Notes: generated by a model from the sequence alone, not told the origin. DNA of 64,000 nt from Halomarina salina (GCF_023074835.1 NZ_JALLGW010000001.1:1860001-1924000); one strand, 5' to 3'. Positions 50,648-60,246 are shown, counted from the stretch's first letter. Made by a program: numbers and translations.

Positions 50648-51946
50648 ATGAATCCTGGAGACCGCGTGCGGGTCGACCGCGTGGGTGACGCCACGGGCGA
50701 CGCCGTCTACGAGGGCATCCTGCTCCCCTCCTCGACGGAGACGGAGGTGGTGGTGAAACTCGACGGCGGCTACAACGTCGGTATCGACCGCGCAGACAGC
50801 GAGGTGACGGTGCTGGAGTCCGACGTCTACAGCGTCGGCGAGAGCGAGTCGGGCGACGGGTCGAGCATCGAGTTCGACGACGACCTGCCGACCGTCTCGC
50901 TCATCTCGACGGGCGGGACCATCGCCTCGACGGTCGACTACCGAACCGGCGCGGTCACCGCCCAGTTCGACGCCGAGGACGTCCTCCGGGCCGTCCCCGA
51001 TCTGGCGGGCCGGGCGAACTACCGCGGTCGGGTCGTCGCCAACATCCTCTCGGAGAACATGACGCCCGACGTCTGGCAGGACCTCGCTCACGCTGTGTAC
51101 GAGGAGATAGAGGCGGGCGCGGACGGCGTCGTCGTGATGCACGGCACGGACACGATGCAGTACACCGCCAGTGCGCTGTCGTTCATGCTCGACACGCCCG
51201 TCCCCATCGTCTTCACGGGCAGTCAGCGCTCGGCCGACCGCCCCTCCTCGGACAACGTGATGAACGCGGTCTGCGCCGTCGAGGCCGCGAAGAGCGACTG
51301 CGCGGAGGTGCTGCTCTGCATGCACGCCACCGAGTCCGACGACCGCTGTGCCCTGCATCGCGGCACGCGCGTCCGGAAGAACCACACCTCCCGCCGGGAC
51401 GCCTTCGAGACGGTCGGGTCGAGACCGCTCGGCGAGGTCGACTACGCGCGCCTCGGCGACGAACTGGGCGACCACGACGGCGCGGAGGCGAGTGATGCCG
51501 TGTCGTTCCGCCGCCCGCACGTCGAGCGCGACGAGCGAGACCTGGCGCTCCACGACGACCTGGAGACGGACGTGGAACTGCTGAAGTTCGTCCCCGGCAT
51601 GGACCCGGCGTTCCTCGACGTCTGCGAGGGGAAGGCGGGCGTCGTCCTCGAAGGCACGGGTCTCGGGCACGTCCACACCGGGTTCATCGAGCGCATCGAG
51701 GAGTTGGTCGACGACGGCACGACCGTCGTGATGACCAGCCAGTGCGTCGAGGGCCGGGTCTGTGACCGCGTCTACGACACCGGTCGCGACCTGCTCGACG
51801 CGGGCGTCGTCGAGGGCGAGGACGTGCTCCCGGAGACGGCGCTGGTGAAGCTGATGTGGACGCTGGCGAACGACGACGACCCGGCGGCCGCGATGGCGCG
51901 ACCCGTCGCCGGCGAGGTGACTCCCCGGTCGGTGCCGTGGACATGA
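50648..51946 (+). CDS. gatD: Glu-tRNA(Gln) amidotransferase subunit D
   Basis: A 432-residue asparaginase-like subunit that makes ammonia from glutamine for conversion of Glu-tRNA-Gln to Gln-tRNA-Gln in archaea; the partner GatE is encoded elsewhere. The N-terminal SH3-like domain is at residues 1-70. Asparaginase motif 1, LISTGGTIAST, is near residues 86-96 with the nucleophilic Thr, and motif 2, VVMHGTDTMQYTA, follows. The C-terminal region has KFVPGMDPAFLD and TSQCVEGRVC. The ATG at 50648 is the family start. The GNAT gene overlaps its stop (ATGA). Confidence 0.93.
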   Translation: MNPGDRVRVDRVGDATGDAVYEGILLPSSTETEVVVKLDGGYNVGIDRADSEVTVLESDVYSVGESESGDGSSIEFDDDLPTVSLISTGGTIASTVDYRTGAVTAQFDAEDVLRAVPDLAGRANYRGRVVANILSENMTPDVWQDLAHAVYEEIEAGADGVVVMHGTDTMQYTASALSFMLDTPVPIVFTGSQRSADRPSSDNVMNAVCAVEAAKSDCAEVLLCMHATESDDRCALHRGTRVRKNHTSRRDAFETVGSRPLGEVDYARLGDELGDHDGAEASDAVSFRRPHVERDERDLALHDDLETDVELLKFVPGMDPAFLDVCEGKAGVVLEGTGLGHVHTGFIERIEELVDDGTTVVMTSQCVEGRVCDRVYDTGRDLLDAGVVEGEDVLPETALVKLMWTLANDDDPAAAMARPVAGEVTPRSVPWT

Positions 51947-52860
51947 GCACGAGCGTCGAACTGCGACAGGCCCGCCCCGAGGACCGGGACGACGTCGTCG
52001 CCTTCACGCAGGACACGTGGGCCGACCGCGAGGCCGAGGACTACATCCAGCACGTCTACGACGACTGGATAGCGGGCGACGGCGACCGCCAGCGGACGTT
52101 CGTCCTCGACGTGAACGACGGCGAGGACGTCGCGGGCATCTGTCAGGGCGTCCTCCTGAGCGACGACGAGGCGTGGGCACAGGGGATGCGCGTCAACGGC
52201 GACTACCGGGGCCACGGCGTCAGCCTCGACCTGACACACGGCCTGTTCGACTGGGCGGCCGACGCCGGGGCCACCGTCTGCCGGAACATGGTGTTCTCGT
52301 GGAACGTCGCCGGACTCGGTCAGTCGCGGGCCGCCGGGTTCGAACCGGGGACGGAGTTCCGCTGGGCGCACCCCGACCCGGACCCGGACGCCGAGAGCGA
52401 CCACGAGGTGACGGACGACCCGACCGCCGCGTGGCGCTACTGGACGGACTCCCACGCCCGCGACCACCTCCGGGGGCTGGCACTGGACGCGAACGAGTCG
52501 TGGGCCGTCTCGGAACTCACCCCAGAGAAACTCGCGACGGCGGCCGACGAGACGGCCGTCTTCGCGGTCCACGACGAGGGATTGCGCGGGATGGCCTACC
52601 GGACCCGGACCTACGACCGCCCGAACGACGAGGGTGAGCAGGTCACCTGGGCGGAGTACGGCGTCGGCGCGTGGGAGAGCGTGGACCACGCCCGGTCGCT
52701 GTTCGCGGCCGTCCAGCGCGACGCCGCCTCGGTGGACGCCGACCGCACGCGGGTCCTGATTCCCGAGACGGCCTACCACGTCTCCGACGCGGCGTACGCT
52801 CGCGCCGGCGTCTCCGACGAACCGGACTTCGTGATGGCGGCCGACCTCACCGACTGGTAG
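51943..52860 (+). CDS. GNAT-family N-acetyltransferase with two domains
   Basis: A 305-residue acetyl-CoA-dependent N-acetyltransferase. The first GNAT domain has VELRQARPEDRDDVVAFTQD and the acetyl-CoA loop MRVNGDYRGHGVSLDLTHGL (R/Q-x-x-G-x-G/A type) near residues 80-100. The second half resembles a C-terminal GNAT-like domain without a clear acetyl-CoA loop. The substrate is unknown. Its ATG overlaps the gatD stop, so the two genes are co-translated, but a functional link is not evident. Confidence 0.85.
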   Translation: MSTSVELRQARPEDRDDVVAFTQDTWADREAEDYIQHVYDDWIAGDGDRQRTFVLDVNDGEDVAGICQGVLLSDDEAWAQGMRVNGDYRGHGVSLDLTHGLFDWAADAGATVCRNMVFSWNVAGLGQSRAAGFEPGTEFRWAHPDPDPDAESDHEVTDDPTAAWRYWTDSHARDHLRGLALDANESWAVSELTPEKLATAADETAVFAVHDEGLRGMAYRTRTYDRPNDEGEQVTWAEYGVGAWESVDHARSLFAAVQRDAASVDADRTRVLIPETAYHVSDAAYARAGVSDEPDFVMAADLTDW

Positions 52861-52895
52861 GCCGACGGGTGTCGACTGCCACCGCCTCCTTCTCG

Positions 52896-53360
52896 CTAGC
52901 CGGCGTCCGGCGTCGGCCCGTCGCCGGCGGACCCGACGACGCCGACGAGCACTCCCTCGGCGACCAGCAGCACAGGGGGAACACCGAGGACGACGACGGT
53001 GAACGGGTCGACGTCGAGCGTCTCGGTGACGACCGGTACGGCGAGGAGCGCCAGCACCCCGACCACCGCGGTGAGGCGTCGCGTGCGACGGGTGTCGCGC
53101 CCGCTGTCGAGTCGCGGGAGGACGCGTCGGAGCAGGCGCACCTCGGCGTAGGTGAGAGCGACGAAGGCGGCCAGCGCCCCGAGACTGGCCAGGTTGAAGT
53201 AGAGCGTCCGCGGGATGCCGCGGCCGACGAGCACCATCGGGAGTTCGCCGCCGAGAACGTTGACGATGCCCGTCGCCAGCCAGCCGTTCAGCCAGCAGCA
53301 GAACAGCACCCACCCGAGGACGTAGGGACGTTCGACGGAGGTTCGGGCGAGCCAGGACAT
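52896..53360 (-). CDS. four-helix membrane protein, unknown function
   Basis: A 154-residue membrane protein with helices at about residues 12-38, 55-78, 95-115 and 120-142. A basic region RRVLPRLDSGRDTRRTRR separates the two pairs. It is convergent with the GNAT gene. The ATG at 53360 is preferred. No domain is recognised. Confidence 0.65.
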   Translation of the reverse strand: MSWLARTSVERPYVLGWVLFCCWLNGWLATGIVNVLGGELPMVLVGRGIPRTLYFNLASLGALAAFVALTYAEVRLLRRVLPRLDSGRDTRRTRRLTAVVGVLALLAVPVVTETLDVDPFTVVVLGVPPVLLVAEGVLVGVVGSAGDGPTPDAG

Positions 53361-53493
53361 ACCACTGAGCGTTCTCCCGAACGACAAGAAACCACCTGTT
53401 GCTGAGACGGAGATGTGAGTGACGTCCGGGGCGAGACGGAATCTGCAACGTCCGTGTTCATTGCCGCGGCACGCCTAGTAGCGTCGATTCTCC

Positions 53494-54345
53494 GTGACCC
53501 CGACGACAGCATCGAGTACCCAGCCAGGCGACGACTCCTCGACGGACCCGACGGCCGCCACCGTCGCGCGACTGGTCGAACGTGCCGCCGACGCGCTCGC
53601 CGGACTGGCCGACGAGCGCCGTGACGACGGCCTCCTCGACGAACTGGTCGACGTCGTCGAGGAGCTCCTGCCGCTGCTCGAGACGGTGGACCCGGCGACA
53701 GTCCTCGACGCCGTGGACGTCGAGCGCCTCCCGACGCTCGTCGACCCGGCGGGGTTGCTCGAGGCGCTGACGACGGGCGACTACCGCTCGGCTATCGCCT
53801 ACGAGCACCTCTCCGACGTCGTCGACGCTCCCCGGGTGGTCGAGTCGACGGACGTCCGCGAGGGCTGGCGGCGGAGCCGCGACCTGGGCGACGAGGTGGC
53901 GGACGTGACCGACGCGCTCTCGGGGGACGACGGCGACGACGCCGCGTCCGAGGCGGAGCGCGACGACTCCAGCGAGGCCGAGGCGACCAACGACGCCGCG
54001 GAGCACGAGGCCGCCGTCGAGGTGGCGGCCTCGCTCTCCGAGACGGACGAGGGGCGGCAACTCGTCGTCCAGAAGACGGTGAGCAGTGCCGTCGCCGAGG
54101 TCCGCTCGGACATCCTCGATGCGCGCGACCGTATCGCCGCCACCGTCGAGGACCACGAGGCCCGGACCGGTCGCGTCGACCGCCCGACCTCCCGGAACCC
54201 CTCGGCGTTCTCGACGCTCCCGAGGTCCGGGCCACCCGCGGGGACCGCGGCGTTCTCGACGGTCCCGATGGAGACCCGATACTCGGACGCGCCGAACTTC
54301 GAGCGTATCTACGGGCGGCGCTTCGAGCGGGAGCGCGAGGAGTGA
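53494..54345 (+). CDS. acidic haloarchaeal protein, unknown function
   Basis: A 283-residue soluble protein of unknown function. The first 60 residues and the stretch ARLVERAADALAGLADERR and LVDVVEELLPLLETVD form helices. A highly acidic linker lies near 142-165. The C-terminus carries RNPSAFSTLPRSGPPAG and AFSTVP, then PNFERIYGRRFERERE. This C-terminal pattern recurs in haloarchaea. It starts at a GTG (53494). It is convergent with samp1. Confidence 0.6.
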   Translation: MTPTTASSTQPGDDSSTDPTAATVARLVERAADALAGLADERRDDGLLDELVDVVEELLPLLETVDPATVLDAVDVERLPTLVDPAGLLEALTTGDYRSAIAYEHLSDVVDAPRVVESTDVREGWRRSRDLGDEVADVTDALSGDDGDDAASEAERDDSSEAEATNDAAEHEAAVEVAASLSETDEGRQLVVQKTVSSAVAEVRSDILDARDRIAATVEDHEARTGRVDRPTSRNPSAFSTLPRSGPPAGTAAFSTVPMETRYSDAPNFERIYGRRFEREREE

Positions 54346-54373
54346 CGCGCGGCCGGTCGGCCGTCTCCCTCGC

Positions 54374-54652
54374 TCACCCGCCGGAGACGGGCGGGAACAT
54401 CGCCAGTTCGTCGTCCGCCTCCAGCGTCGTCTCGTAGCCCTCGCCCTCGACGAACGGGTCGGTCGAGTTCCGGAGGACGCGGACGTGGTCGTGGAGCGTC
54501 CCGTCGTCGTCGGTGACCTGCTCGCGGAGTTCGGGGTGGCGGTCGAACAGGGCGTCGAGGGCGTCGCGGAGCGTCGCCCCCGGTTCCACGTCGACCTCCG
54601 TCTCGCGTTCGCCCGCCGTCTCGGCGAGGTTGGCGAACAGCTTCCAGCGCAT
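54374..54652 (-). CDS. samp1: ubiquitin-like small archaeal modifier protein SAMP1-type
   Basis: A 92-residue beta-grasp protein ending in the diglycine PPVSGG, so its C-terminus can be adenylylated by the E1-like UbaA. It is then joined to lysines (sampylation) or used as a sulfur carrier for molybdopterin synthase. The start MRWKLFANLAETAGERETEV and the later DDELAMFPPVSGG match the MoaD/SAMP1 family. The length is typical (about 87-92). It sits alone between two larger genes. Confidence 0.9.
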   Translation of the reverse strand: MRWKLFANLAETAGERETEVDVEPGATLRDALDALFDRHPELREQVTDDDGTLHDHVRVLRNSTDPFVEGEGYETTLEADDELAMFPPVSGG

Positions 54653-54682
54653 ACCCGGACTACTCGGTCCGGGCTGAAGAAC

Positions 54683-55858
54683 CTACTCAGTCGTCGCAGG
54701 CGACGGCGTCGCGACGCCGTCGGTCGACTCCAGTTTCCGGAGGACGTCCGGCCGGGCGACGACGAACAGCGACTCGCCAGCGCCGACGGTCCGCGACCGG
54801 TCGGGGAGCGTCGTCACGGCTCCGTCGCCCGCCCGGACGGCGACGACGGCGGCGGGGAGCGACCCGACAGTGCGCCCGACGAGCGCGCTCCCCTCGGCGA
54901 CGGCGAGGACGGCCAGCGTCTCCTCGGCCGCGCGGAACAGCGCGGCGAACTCGCGGTCGACCCGCACCTGCGACGGGAGCGTGACGAGCCGGTAGCTCGT
55001 CTCGCCGTCGAGCGCGTCGGCGTCTGCGTCGTCCAGCGCGACTGTCGCCACGTCGCCCGCGACGTCCCGGAGTTCGCCGGTCACGACGTGTTCGGGCGGG
55101 TCCCACACCTGGACCAGGTCGCCCGCGCTCGCCGCGCTCGACGGGTCGGCGCGAATCGCGACGGCGGCCTGTCCCGGCGGGAGCGTCGGCCCGATGCCCG
55201 CCGCGCGGCCGCCGAGCGCGAGGTACTCCACGGTGCCGTCGGGCGTCAGGTCGACGTCGACGTGGCCCACCTCGTAGTCGCTCTTGAGTCGCTCGACCAG
55301 CCGGTGGCGCAGTTCCTCTACGGTGAGCCGTCGCGGGAAGCCGAACGAGGTGCCTTCGAGGCGCGTCTTCGTCTCCGGGGGTACCCGGTCGTGGTTGGGA
55401 ATGTCGTCGATGCTCTGCGGGAGCGTGACCGATATCTGGCGGCCGACGGCTCGGACGATGTCGCGTGCGTCGGGCGCGTCGTCGAACACCGCGCGAGCGA
55501 TGCGGTCGCCCGCCCGGCCAGCGAGGAAGGCGACGAGCGTCGCCGCGAGGAACGTCCCGACGTTGAGGAGCACTGCATCGACGACGATATCCCCCGCTTC
55601 GGTCATCGCCTCGCCGAGCGCAGCCTTCGTGTTCAGACCGATGGCGGCGACGCTGATTCCGGCGAGTATCGAGAGACCGTCCGGCACCTGCGACCGGGCG
55701 TACCAGCGGTAGACGCCGCCGACGGCACCGGCGACCACCGCACAGGCGAGGACGAGACTGGCGAGCAGGACCAGCTGGACGACGTCGTCGGCGAGCGCCT
55801 GCAACTGGGCCTGAGCGAGCGGAGCGACCCCTCCGACGAGCGAAGTCGGGTTGATCAC
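54683..55858 (-). CDS. membrane protein with two TrkA-C-like regulatory domains (copy 2)
   Basis: A 391-residue protein. Three N-terminal helices (about residues 25-50, 60-80, 90-115) are followed by a domain around SVTLPQSIDDIPNHDRVPPE and later TrkA-C/RCK-C-like segments (AAVAIRADPSSAASAG, EGSALVGRTVGSLPAAVVAV, RTVGAGESLFVVARPDVL). Such domains bind small ligands and gate transport. The start GTG overlaps the stop of the upstream gene (GTGA). It pairs with a similar gene (55855-57081), so the two may form a heteromeric transporter or sensor near the RCK channel. Confidence 0.7.
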   Translation of the reverse strand: MINPTSLVGGVAPLAQAQLQALADDVVQLVLLASLVLACAVVAGAVGGVYRWYARSQVPDGLSILAGISVAAIGLNTKAALGEAMTEAGDIVVDAVLLNVGTFLAATLVAFLAGRAGDRIARAVFDDAPDARDIVRAVGRQISVTLPQSIDDIPNHDRVPPETKTRLEGTSFGFPRRLTVEELRHRLVERLKSDYEVGHVDVDLTPDGTVEYLALGGRAAGIGPTLPPGQAAVAIRADPSSAASAGDLVQVWDPPEHVVTGELRDVAGDVATVALDDADADALDGETSYRLVTLPSQVRVDREFAALFRAAEETLAVLAVAEGSALVGRTVGSLPAAVVAVRAGDGAVTTLPDRSRTVGAGESLFVVARPDVLRKLESTDGVATPSPATTE

Positions 55859-57081
55859 GACACGACCTCTCCGAACTGGGTGAGCGCCGACCCGGTCCCC
55901 ACGGCGTACAGTTCGTCGCCCGCCGCAAGCGTGGTCTCGCCCTCGGGAGCGAACTGCCAGCGACCGTCGTGGCGGACCGCGAGCACTTCCACGTCGTAGC
56001 GCTCGCGGACGCCCGCGTCGGCGAGCGACGCGCCAGCGAGGTCCCCGCCCACGGCGAATCGACGGACGCGCCGACCGGCGCGACGGAACAGCGAGAGGAG
56101 TTCGAACTCGCGGCGCTCGCCGCGGGCGGTGACGACGAGCGACGGTCGCTCCGCGGTCAGCAGCGTCGTCGCGTCGCTCCGGGCGACGGCGAGCGTCACC
56201 CGACCCTCGCCGCCGACCGCCTCGACCGAACGAGGCGTCGAGGGTGGGGACTCGTCCGTGGCTTCGTCGGGCGTCGCGTCGGCCGTATCGTCGTCTCCGT
56301 TCGTCCCGTGGTCGTCCGACGGTACCGGCGCGAGGGGGACGCCGAGCACCGTCGCCTCGACGCTCCCGTCCCCGGTCCGAACGCGGACCTCGTCGCCCGG
56401 TGCCAGCCCGGAGGGGACGAGCGTGTCGACGCTGACGGCTCGCATCCCGTCCGGGACGCGCTTCGAGAGGCCCGACAGCGGCGGCGCGGCGGCGACGCTC
56501 GCCCGGCCGCGTTCGTCGAGCGCGACGGTGACCTCCGCGAGGTCGAACTCGGCGCGCAGGCGGTCGGCGAACCGCGTCTCCAGTTCCCCGACCGGGAGGT
56601 CCGCGGGCAGTGTGGTCGCGAAGTCGGCCACCCGCGCCCGGAGGTCGGCACCGAGCGGCGGGTAGCCCTCGATGTCGTCGACGGTCCCGCGGACCCGAAC
56701 GCGGGCGTCGCCGCCGACGCGTTCGACGAGGTCCGAGGAGAGCGTCCGGTCGCGGAGCGCCCGGAGGGAGACGCGTCGCGGGAACGTCGCGGCCATCTCG
56801 TCGCCCTTGGCGTGGGCGTAGAGGGTCATCATCACGATGACGACGATGGCGACGGCGATGCGCTCGCCACCGGCGAGCACGCTCGCGTCAGAGAGCGCGA
56901 GCAACCCGCCCTGCACGCCCGCGACGGCGAGGCCGAGGACCACCACCGCGAAGCCGGGGATGGTGATGCCGGTGAAGTAGCGCACGGTGAACCCGAGCAC
57001 CCACGAGATGAGCGCCGGGATGACGCCCGTGAGCAGCCCGAGATAGAGACCCACGAGGAGTTCGACTGGGAGCGCTGCCAT
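55855..57081 (-). CDS. membrane protein with TrkA-C-like regulatory domain (copy 1)
   Basis: A 408-residue membrane protein. Helices lie at about residues 5-25, 35-55 and 65-80, followed by a soluble region with RRVSLRALRDRTLSSDLVER. Repeated domains ending GERREFELLSLFRRAG and TTLAAGDELYAVGTGSALTQF resemble TrkA-C (RCK-C) ligand-binding units. An acidic linker lies near residues 254-282. It overlaps the next gene in operon. The ATG at 57081 is preferred because the upstream extension is Arg/Thr-rich and non-coding. It is divergent from the potassium channel gene, so the three genes probably serve ion homeostasis. Confidence 0.7.
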   Translation of the reverse strand: MAALPVELLVGLYLGLLTGVIPALISWVLGFTVRYFTGITIPGFAVVVLGLAVAGVQGGLLALSDASVLAGGERIAVAIVVIVMMTLYAHAKGDEMAATFPRRVSLRALRDRTLSSDLVERVGGDARVRVRGTVDDIEGYPPLGADLRARVADFATTLPADLPVGELETRFADRLRAEFDLAEVTVALDERGRASVAAAPPLSGLSKRVPDGMRAVSVDTLVPSGLAPGDEVRVRTGDGSVEATVLGVPLAPVPSDDHGTNGDDDTADATPDEATDESPPSTPRSVEAVGGEGRVTLAVARSDATTLLTAERPSLVVTARGERREFELLSLFRRAGRRVRRFAVGGDLAGASLADAGVRERYDVEVLAVRHDGRWQFAPEGETTLAAGDELYAVGTGSALTQFGEVVS

Positions 57082-57178
57082 GCACGGCCCTTGGAACCGG
57101 ACGGCAAAGCGTTGACGAACCACGAGGAGAGGGTCGGTGAAGGGGACGGCTTTTGTCCTCGAACCACCAGACGGAGGT

Positions 57179-58357
57179 ATGGCCGACGAACGAGGGATCG
57201 GGTCACGGCTGTTCCGGGTCCGGTTCGCCCTGTTGCTGGTGACCGTCACCGCCGTCATCTCGTTCGTCACGGGACTGGCCGCCATCGGCCTGGAGGCTCT
57301 CGACCTGGGGGTGGCGCTCGCGGGTGTGGTCCCGCAGGCGGTGAAGACGACCGTCGCCTTCACAGCCGTCCTGACGGGGTTCCTCCTCCTCGTGACGGCG
57401 TACCTGCTCCGCCACCGGTTCGAGGCGGGCTGGTACACGGCGTTGCTGTTGCTCCCGCTGTCGGCACTGCAGGGCGTGTTGCTGGTGAGCGCGTACTCGG
57501 TACCGCTCGTCGTGCTCTCGCTCGCGGCGATTCCGGGCGTCTACTTCAACCGCTCGGCGTTCGACCGCCAGGACTGGCTGACGACGAGCCAGCAGGCCGC
57601 CCTGGGCGCTCTCGTCGGGAGCCTCGCCTACGGCACCGCCGGGGCCTGGTTCCTGCGCGAGCAGTTCGTACGGGGTGCCATCGACGCTCCCGTCGACGCG
57701 TTCTACTTCGCCGTCGTCACGGCGAGCACCGTCGGCTACGGCGACGTGACGCCCGTCCCGGGGTCGAACGTCGCCCGCCTGTTCACGCTCACGTACCTCG
57801 TCGTCGGCATCGCCAGTTTCACCGCCGCCCTCGGGACCCTGCTCGGTCCCGCCATCGAAGCCCGCTTCGCCAGCGCCCTCGGCACCATGACCGACTCATC
57901 ACTCGAACTGCTGGACGACCACGTCATCGTGGTCGGCTTCAGCGACCTGACCGAACCCATCGTATCGGAACTCGACCGCCAGGAGATACCGTTCGTCGTC
58001 ATCACGCGCCACCCCGAACGCGCCAGCGCGCTCCGGGAACGCGACATCGACGTCTACACCGGCGACCCGAGCAGCGACGAACCGCTCCACGCCGTCGGAA
58101 TCGAGCGCGCTCGGGCGCTCATCACCGCCACCGAGGACGACGCACAGGACGCCCTCGCCGTGCTCACCGCGCGGGAGCTCAACCCGGACGTCCGCATCGT
58201 CGCGGCCGCGACGGACGCGGACAACCAGCGGAAACTGAAGCGCGCCGGTGCGGACACCGTCATCAGTCCGGCCGTCCTCGGCGGCCACCTGCTGGCGCTG
58301 TCGGCGTCGGGGAGTATCGACACCGAGCAGATCGCGGCGCGCGTGCTCCGGGAGTAG
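57179..58357 (+). CDS. potassium channel with RCK (TrkA-N) NAD-binding domain
   Basis: A 392-residue K+ channel of the Kch/MthK type. Extra N-terminal helices (to about residue 120) precede the pore, where the filter TVGYGD is at residues 184-189. The RCK domain starts near 248 (HVIVVGFSDLTEPIVSEL) with the Rossmann motif and ends near 392. The filter sequence predicts K+ selectivity; the RCK part is gated by a ligand such as NAD(H) or Ca2+ (unknown here). The ATG at 57179 is the natural start. It is divergent from the TrkA-C-like membrane pair. Confidence 0.88.
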   Translation: MADERGIGSRLFRVRFALLLVTVTAVISFVTGLAAIGLEALDLGVALAGVVPQAVKTTVAFTAVLTGFLLLVTAYLLRHRFEAGWYTALLLLPLSALQGVLLVSAYSVPLVVLSLAAIPGVYFNRSAFDRQDWLTTSQQAALGALVGSLAYGTAGAWFLREQFVRGAIDAPVDAFYFAVVTASTVGYGDVTPVPGSNVARLFTLTYLVVGIASFTAALGTLLGPAIEARFASALGTMTDSSLELLDDHVIVVGFSDLTEPIVSELDRQEIPFVVITRHPERASALRERDIDVYTGDPSSDEPLHAVGIERARALITATEDDAQDALAVLTARELNPDVRIVAAATDADNQRKLKRAGADTVISPAVLGGHLLALSASGSIDTEQIAARVLRE

Positions 58358-58396
58358 GTTCGCAACGACGCGGCCCGCCGTCTCGACGGTGCTCGC

Positions 58397-58669
58397 TCAC
58401 CGGCCCGCGCCCGACGGCCCGCACTCCACGTCGATGACGGCGTCGACAGCCATCGCCAGCCCTGTCGAGTAGTCGTCCGTCGTGCCGACGGTCCGCGCGG
58501 TTCGCCACCGACCGTCGCGCTCGCGGTGCACCTCCACGACGTAGCGCGTGCCGTTCGACCCGTCGTACGGGACCATCGCCACCTCGACCGCTCCGGTGGT
58601 CCGCACCAGCCTGAGTTCGACTCGTCCGTCCGACCCGCGTAGCGTCAGCGCCTCCCACCGGAACTCCAT
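58397..58669 (-). CDS. small haloarchaeal beta-rich protein, unknown function
   Basis: A 90-residue protein, MEFRWEALTLRGSDGRVEL to VDVECGPSGAGR. It is mostly beta-strands with a helix at TGLAMAVDAVID. No motif is recognised. The ATG at 58669 was chosen; the frame extends upstream with less coding character. It lies convergent with the potassium channel gene. Confidence 0.55.
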   Translation of the reverse strand: MEFRWEALTLRGSDGRVELRLVRTTGAVEVAMVPYDGSNGTRYVVEVHRERDGRWRTARTVGTTDDYSTGLAMAVDAVIDVECGPSGAGR

Positions 58670-58788
58670 GTCGGCGTTCTCGCCGCTCGGACAATCAATA
58701 GCAGTGAACGTTCCGTCAGTTCGACAGGTGAAACGGTCTGCAACGGGCCGGGACCGGCGTGAAGTCGGTGGGACGGACCGCCCGACGG

Positions 58789-60246
58789 TCAGTACTTGAA
58801 GTTGCGGTCGACGATGACGACGTCGGCGTCGAGGTCCCGGACCCGTTCGAAGGTGGGGCGGGAGATGAACCGGGAGGCTGCAGAGCGCTCCTGGCTCGCG
58901 CCGATGATGACGAGGTCGTAACTCGGGGCGTTCGACTCCAGGAACTGCGCGATGTCCGACCGGGAGATGCGGGTCTCGACCGCCGCACTGACGGTCTCGA
59001 CCAGGTCTCGGAGCATCGTCTCGGCCTCGCGGCGACTCTCCTCGCTCTCGATGCAGTGACAGACCGCGACCCGGCCCGTGCGACCGGAGAGGCGAGCGGC
59101 GAAGTCGAGCATCTCGTGGGCGACGTCGCCCGCCTTCCGGACGGGGACCATCACGTGGTTCCACCGCGTCCGGCCGTCGCACGACCGGTGGACGAGGACG
59201 TCGACGTCGCCTCTGAACAGTTCGCGGATGTACGGCGAGAGCGACACGCCCTCGGTCTCGTACGACGCGGCGATGAGGTCGCAGTTGGTGTCGTGTGCGG
59301 TCCGCAATATCGTCGACGCCGGGTTCGCCCCCTCGCTGGCGACGACCACCTCGCAGGGGACGCCCACCCGCGTCCGAATCGCCGAGGCCCGCGCTTCGAG
59401 GTCCGTCGCGGCGCGGGCGGCGACTCGCTGTTCAGGGTCCTCGGAGTCGCTCTCCTGCCCGCCGTCGGTCGCGACCGTCTCGTCGCCCCGCTCGGCCGAC
59501 TCTCGCTCGGCGTCGGCCACCGCCTCGTCGGTGACGAGGTCCAGCAGGACGACCTTCCCCGCGTCGTGGGCGGCCGCGAGTCGCGCCCCGAGCATCGCCG
59601 TCGCGTCCGTGTGTGGACCGCGCATCGGGACGAGGACGTGGTCGTCGCCCTTCGTCGACTGGTAGAGGTACTGGGCGCGTTCGGCGTACACCTCCCGTCG
59701 CCAGAGGACGAACGCGCCCGCGACGACCATCGAGGAGAGCGCGATACTCAGCACGTACAGCACCCGCGACCCCGGCGCGCCGTTCGTAACGAGGATGAGC
59801 AGTGCCGAGGAGAACGCCGGTGGCACCTCGACGTCGAGCGCCCACGTCACCGCCCCGGTGAGGAACACCGCGAGGGCGGCGCTCCCGGCGTGGACGGACA
59901 TCTGACTCTCCGGGTAGAACAGGGCTCCCGCGTGGAAGGCGACCAGTCCGCAGACGGCTCCGAGCGTCAGCCCCACGACGAACTTGACCGGCGAGGAGTG
60001 CTTCCCGGTCGGGTCGGCGAACAGCGCGTACGTCCCCGACGCCAGCGGCGGGAACAGGAAGAACGAGAACTGCGCGATGGCGTTCGACAGACCGGTGACC
60101 AGCGCCAGCAACAGCGGAACGAAGACGAGCGCGGAGACGTGGATGAGGTTGCGGGTCGTCTCCAGCCACACCCGGAGTTCGCGCAACTCCCGTCGCTCGC
60201 GGCGGTGAATCCGCCGCAGGACGTCACGTACCCCCTCGCCGCGCAT
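58789..60246 (-). CDS. HPP-family membrane protein fused to two universal stress domains
   Basis: A 485-residue fusion. The N-terminal HPP-type membrane part (about residues 35-190) has five helices with FPPLASGTYALFADPTGKHSSP, the family signature. Two Usp-like domains follow, around HVLVPMRGPHTDATAMLGAR and NHVMVPVRKAGDVAHEMLDF. The second ends DLVIIGASQERSAASRFIS. In bacteria HPP proteins move nitrite. Joining it to stress domains suggests regulated transport (inference). The ATG at 60246 is the only reasonable start. Confidence 0.8.
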   Translation of the reverse strand: MRGEGVRDVLRRIHRRERRELRELRVWLETTRNLIHVSALVFVPLLLALVTGLSNAIAQFSFFLFPPLASGTYALFADPTGKHSSPVKFVVGLTLGAVCGLVAFHAGALFYPESQMSVHAGSAALAVFLTGAVTWALDVEVPPAFSSALLILVTNGAPGSRVLYVLSIALSSMVVAGAFVLWRREVYAERAQYLYQSTKGDDHVLVPMRGPHTDATAMLGARLAAAHDAGKVVLLDLVTDEAVADAERESAERGDETVATDGGQESDSEDPEQRVAARAATDLEARASAIRTRVGVPCEVVVASEGANPASTILRTAHDTNCDLIAASYETEGVSLSPYIRELFRGDVDVLVHRSCDGRTRWNHVMVPVRKAGDVAHEMLDFAARLSGRTGRVAVCHCIESEESRREAETMLRDLVETVSAAVETRISRSDIAQFLESNAPSYDLVIIGASQERSAASRFISRPTFERVRDLDADVVIVDRNFKY

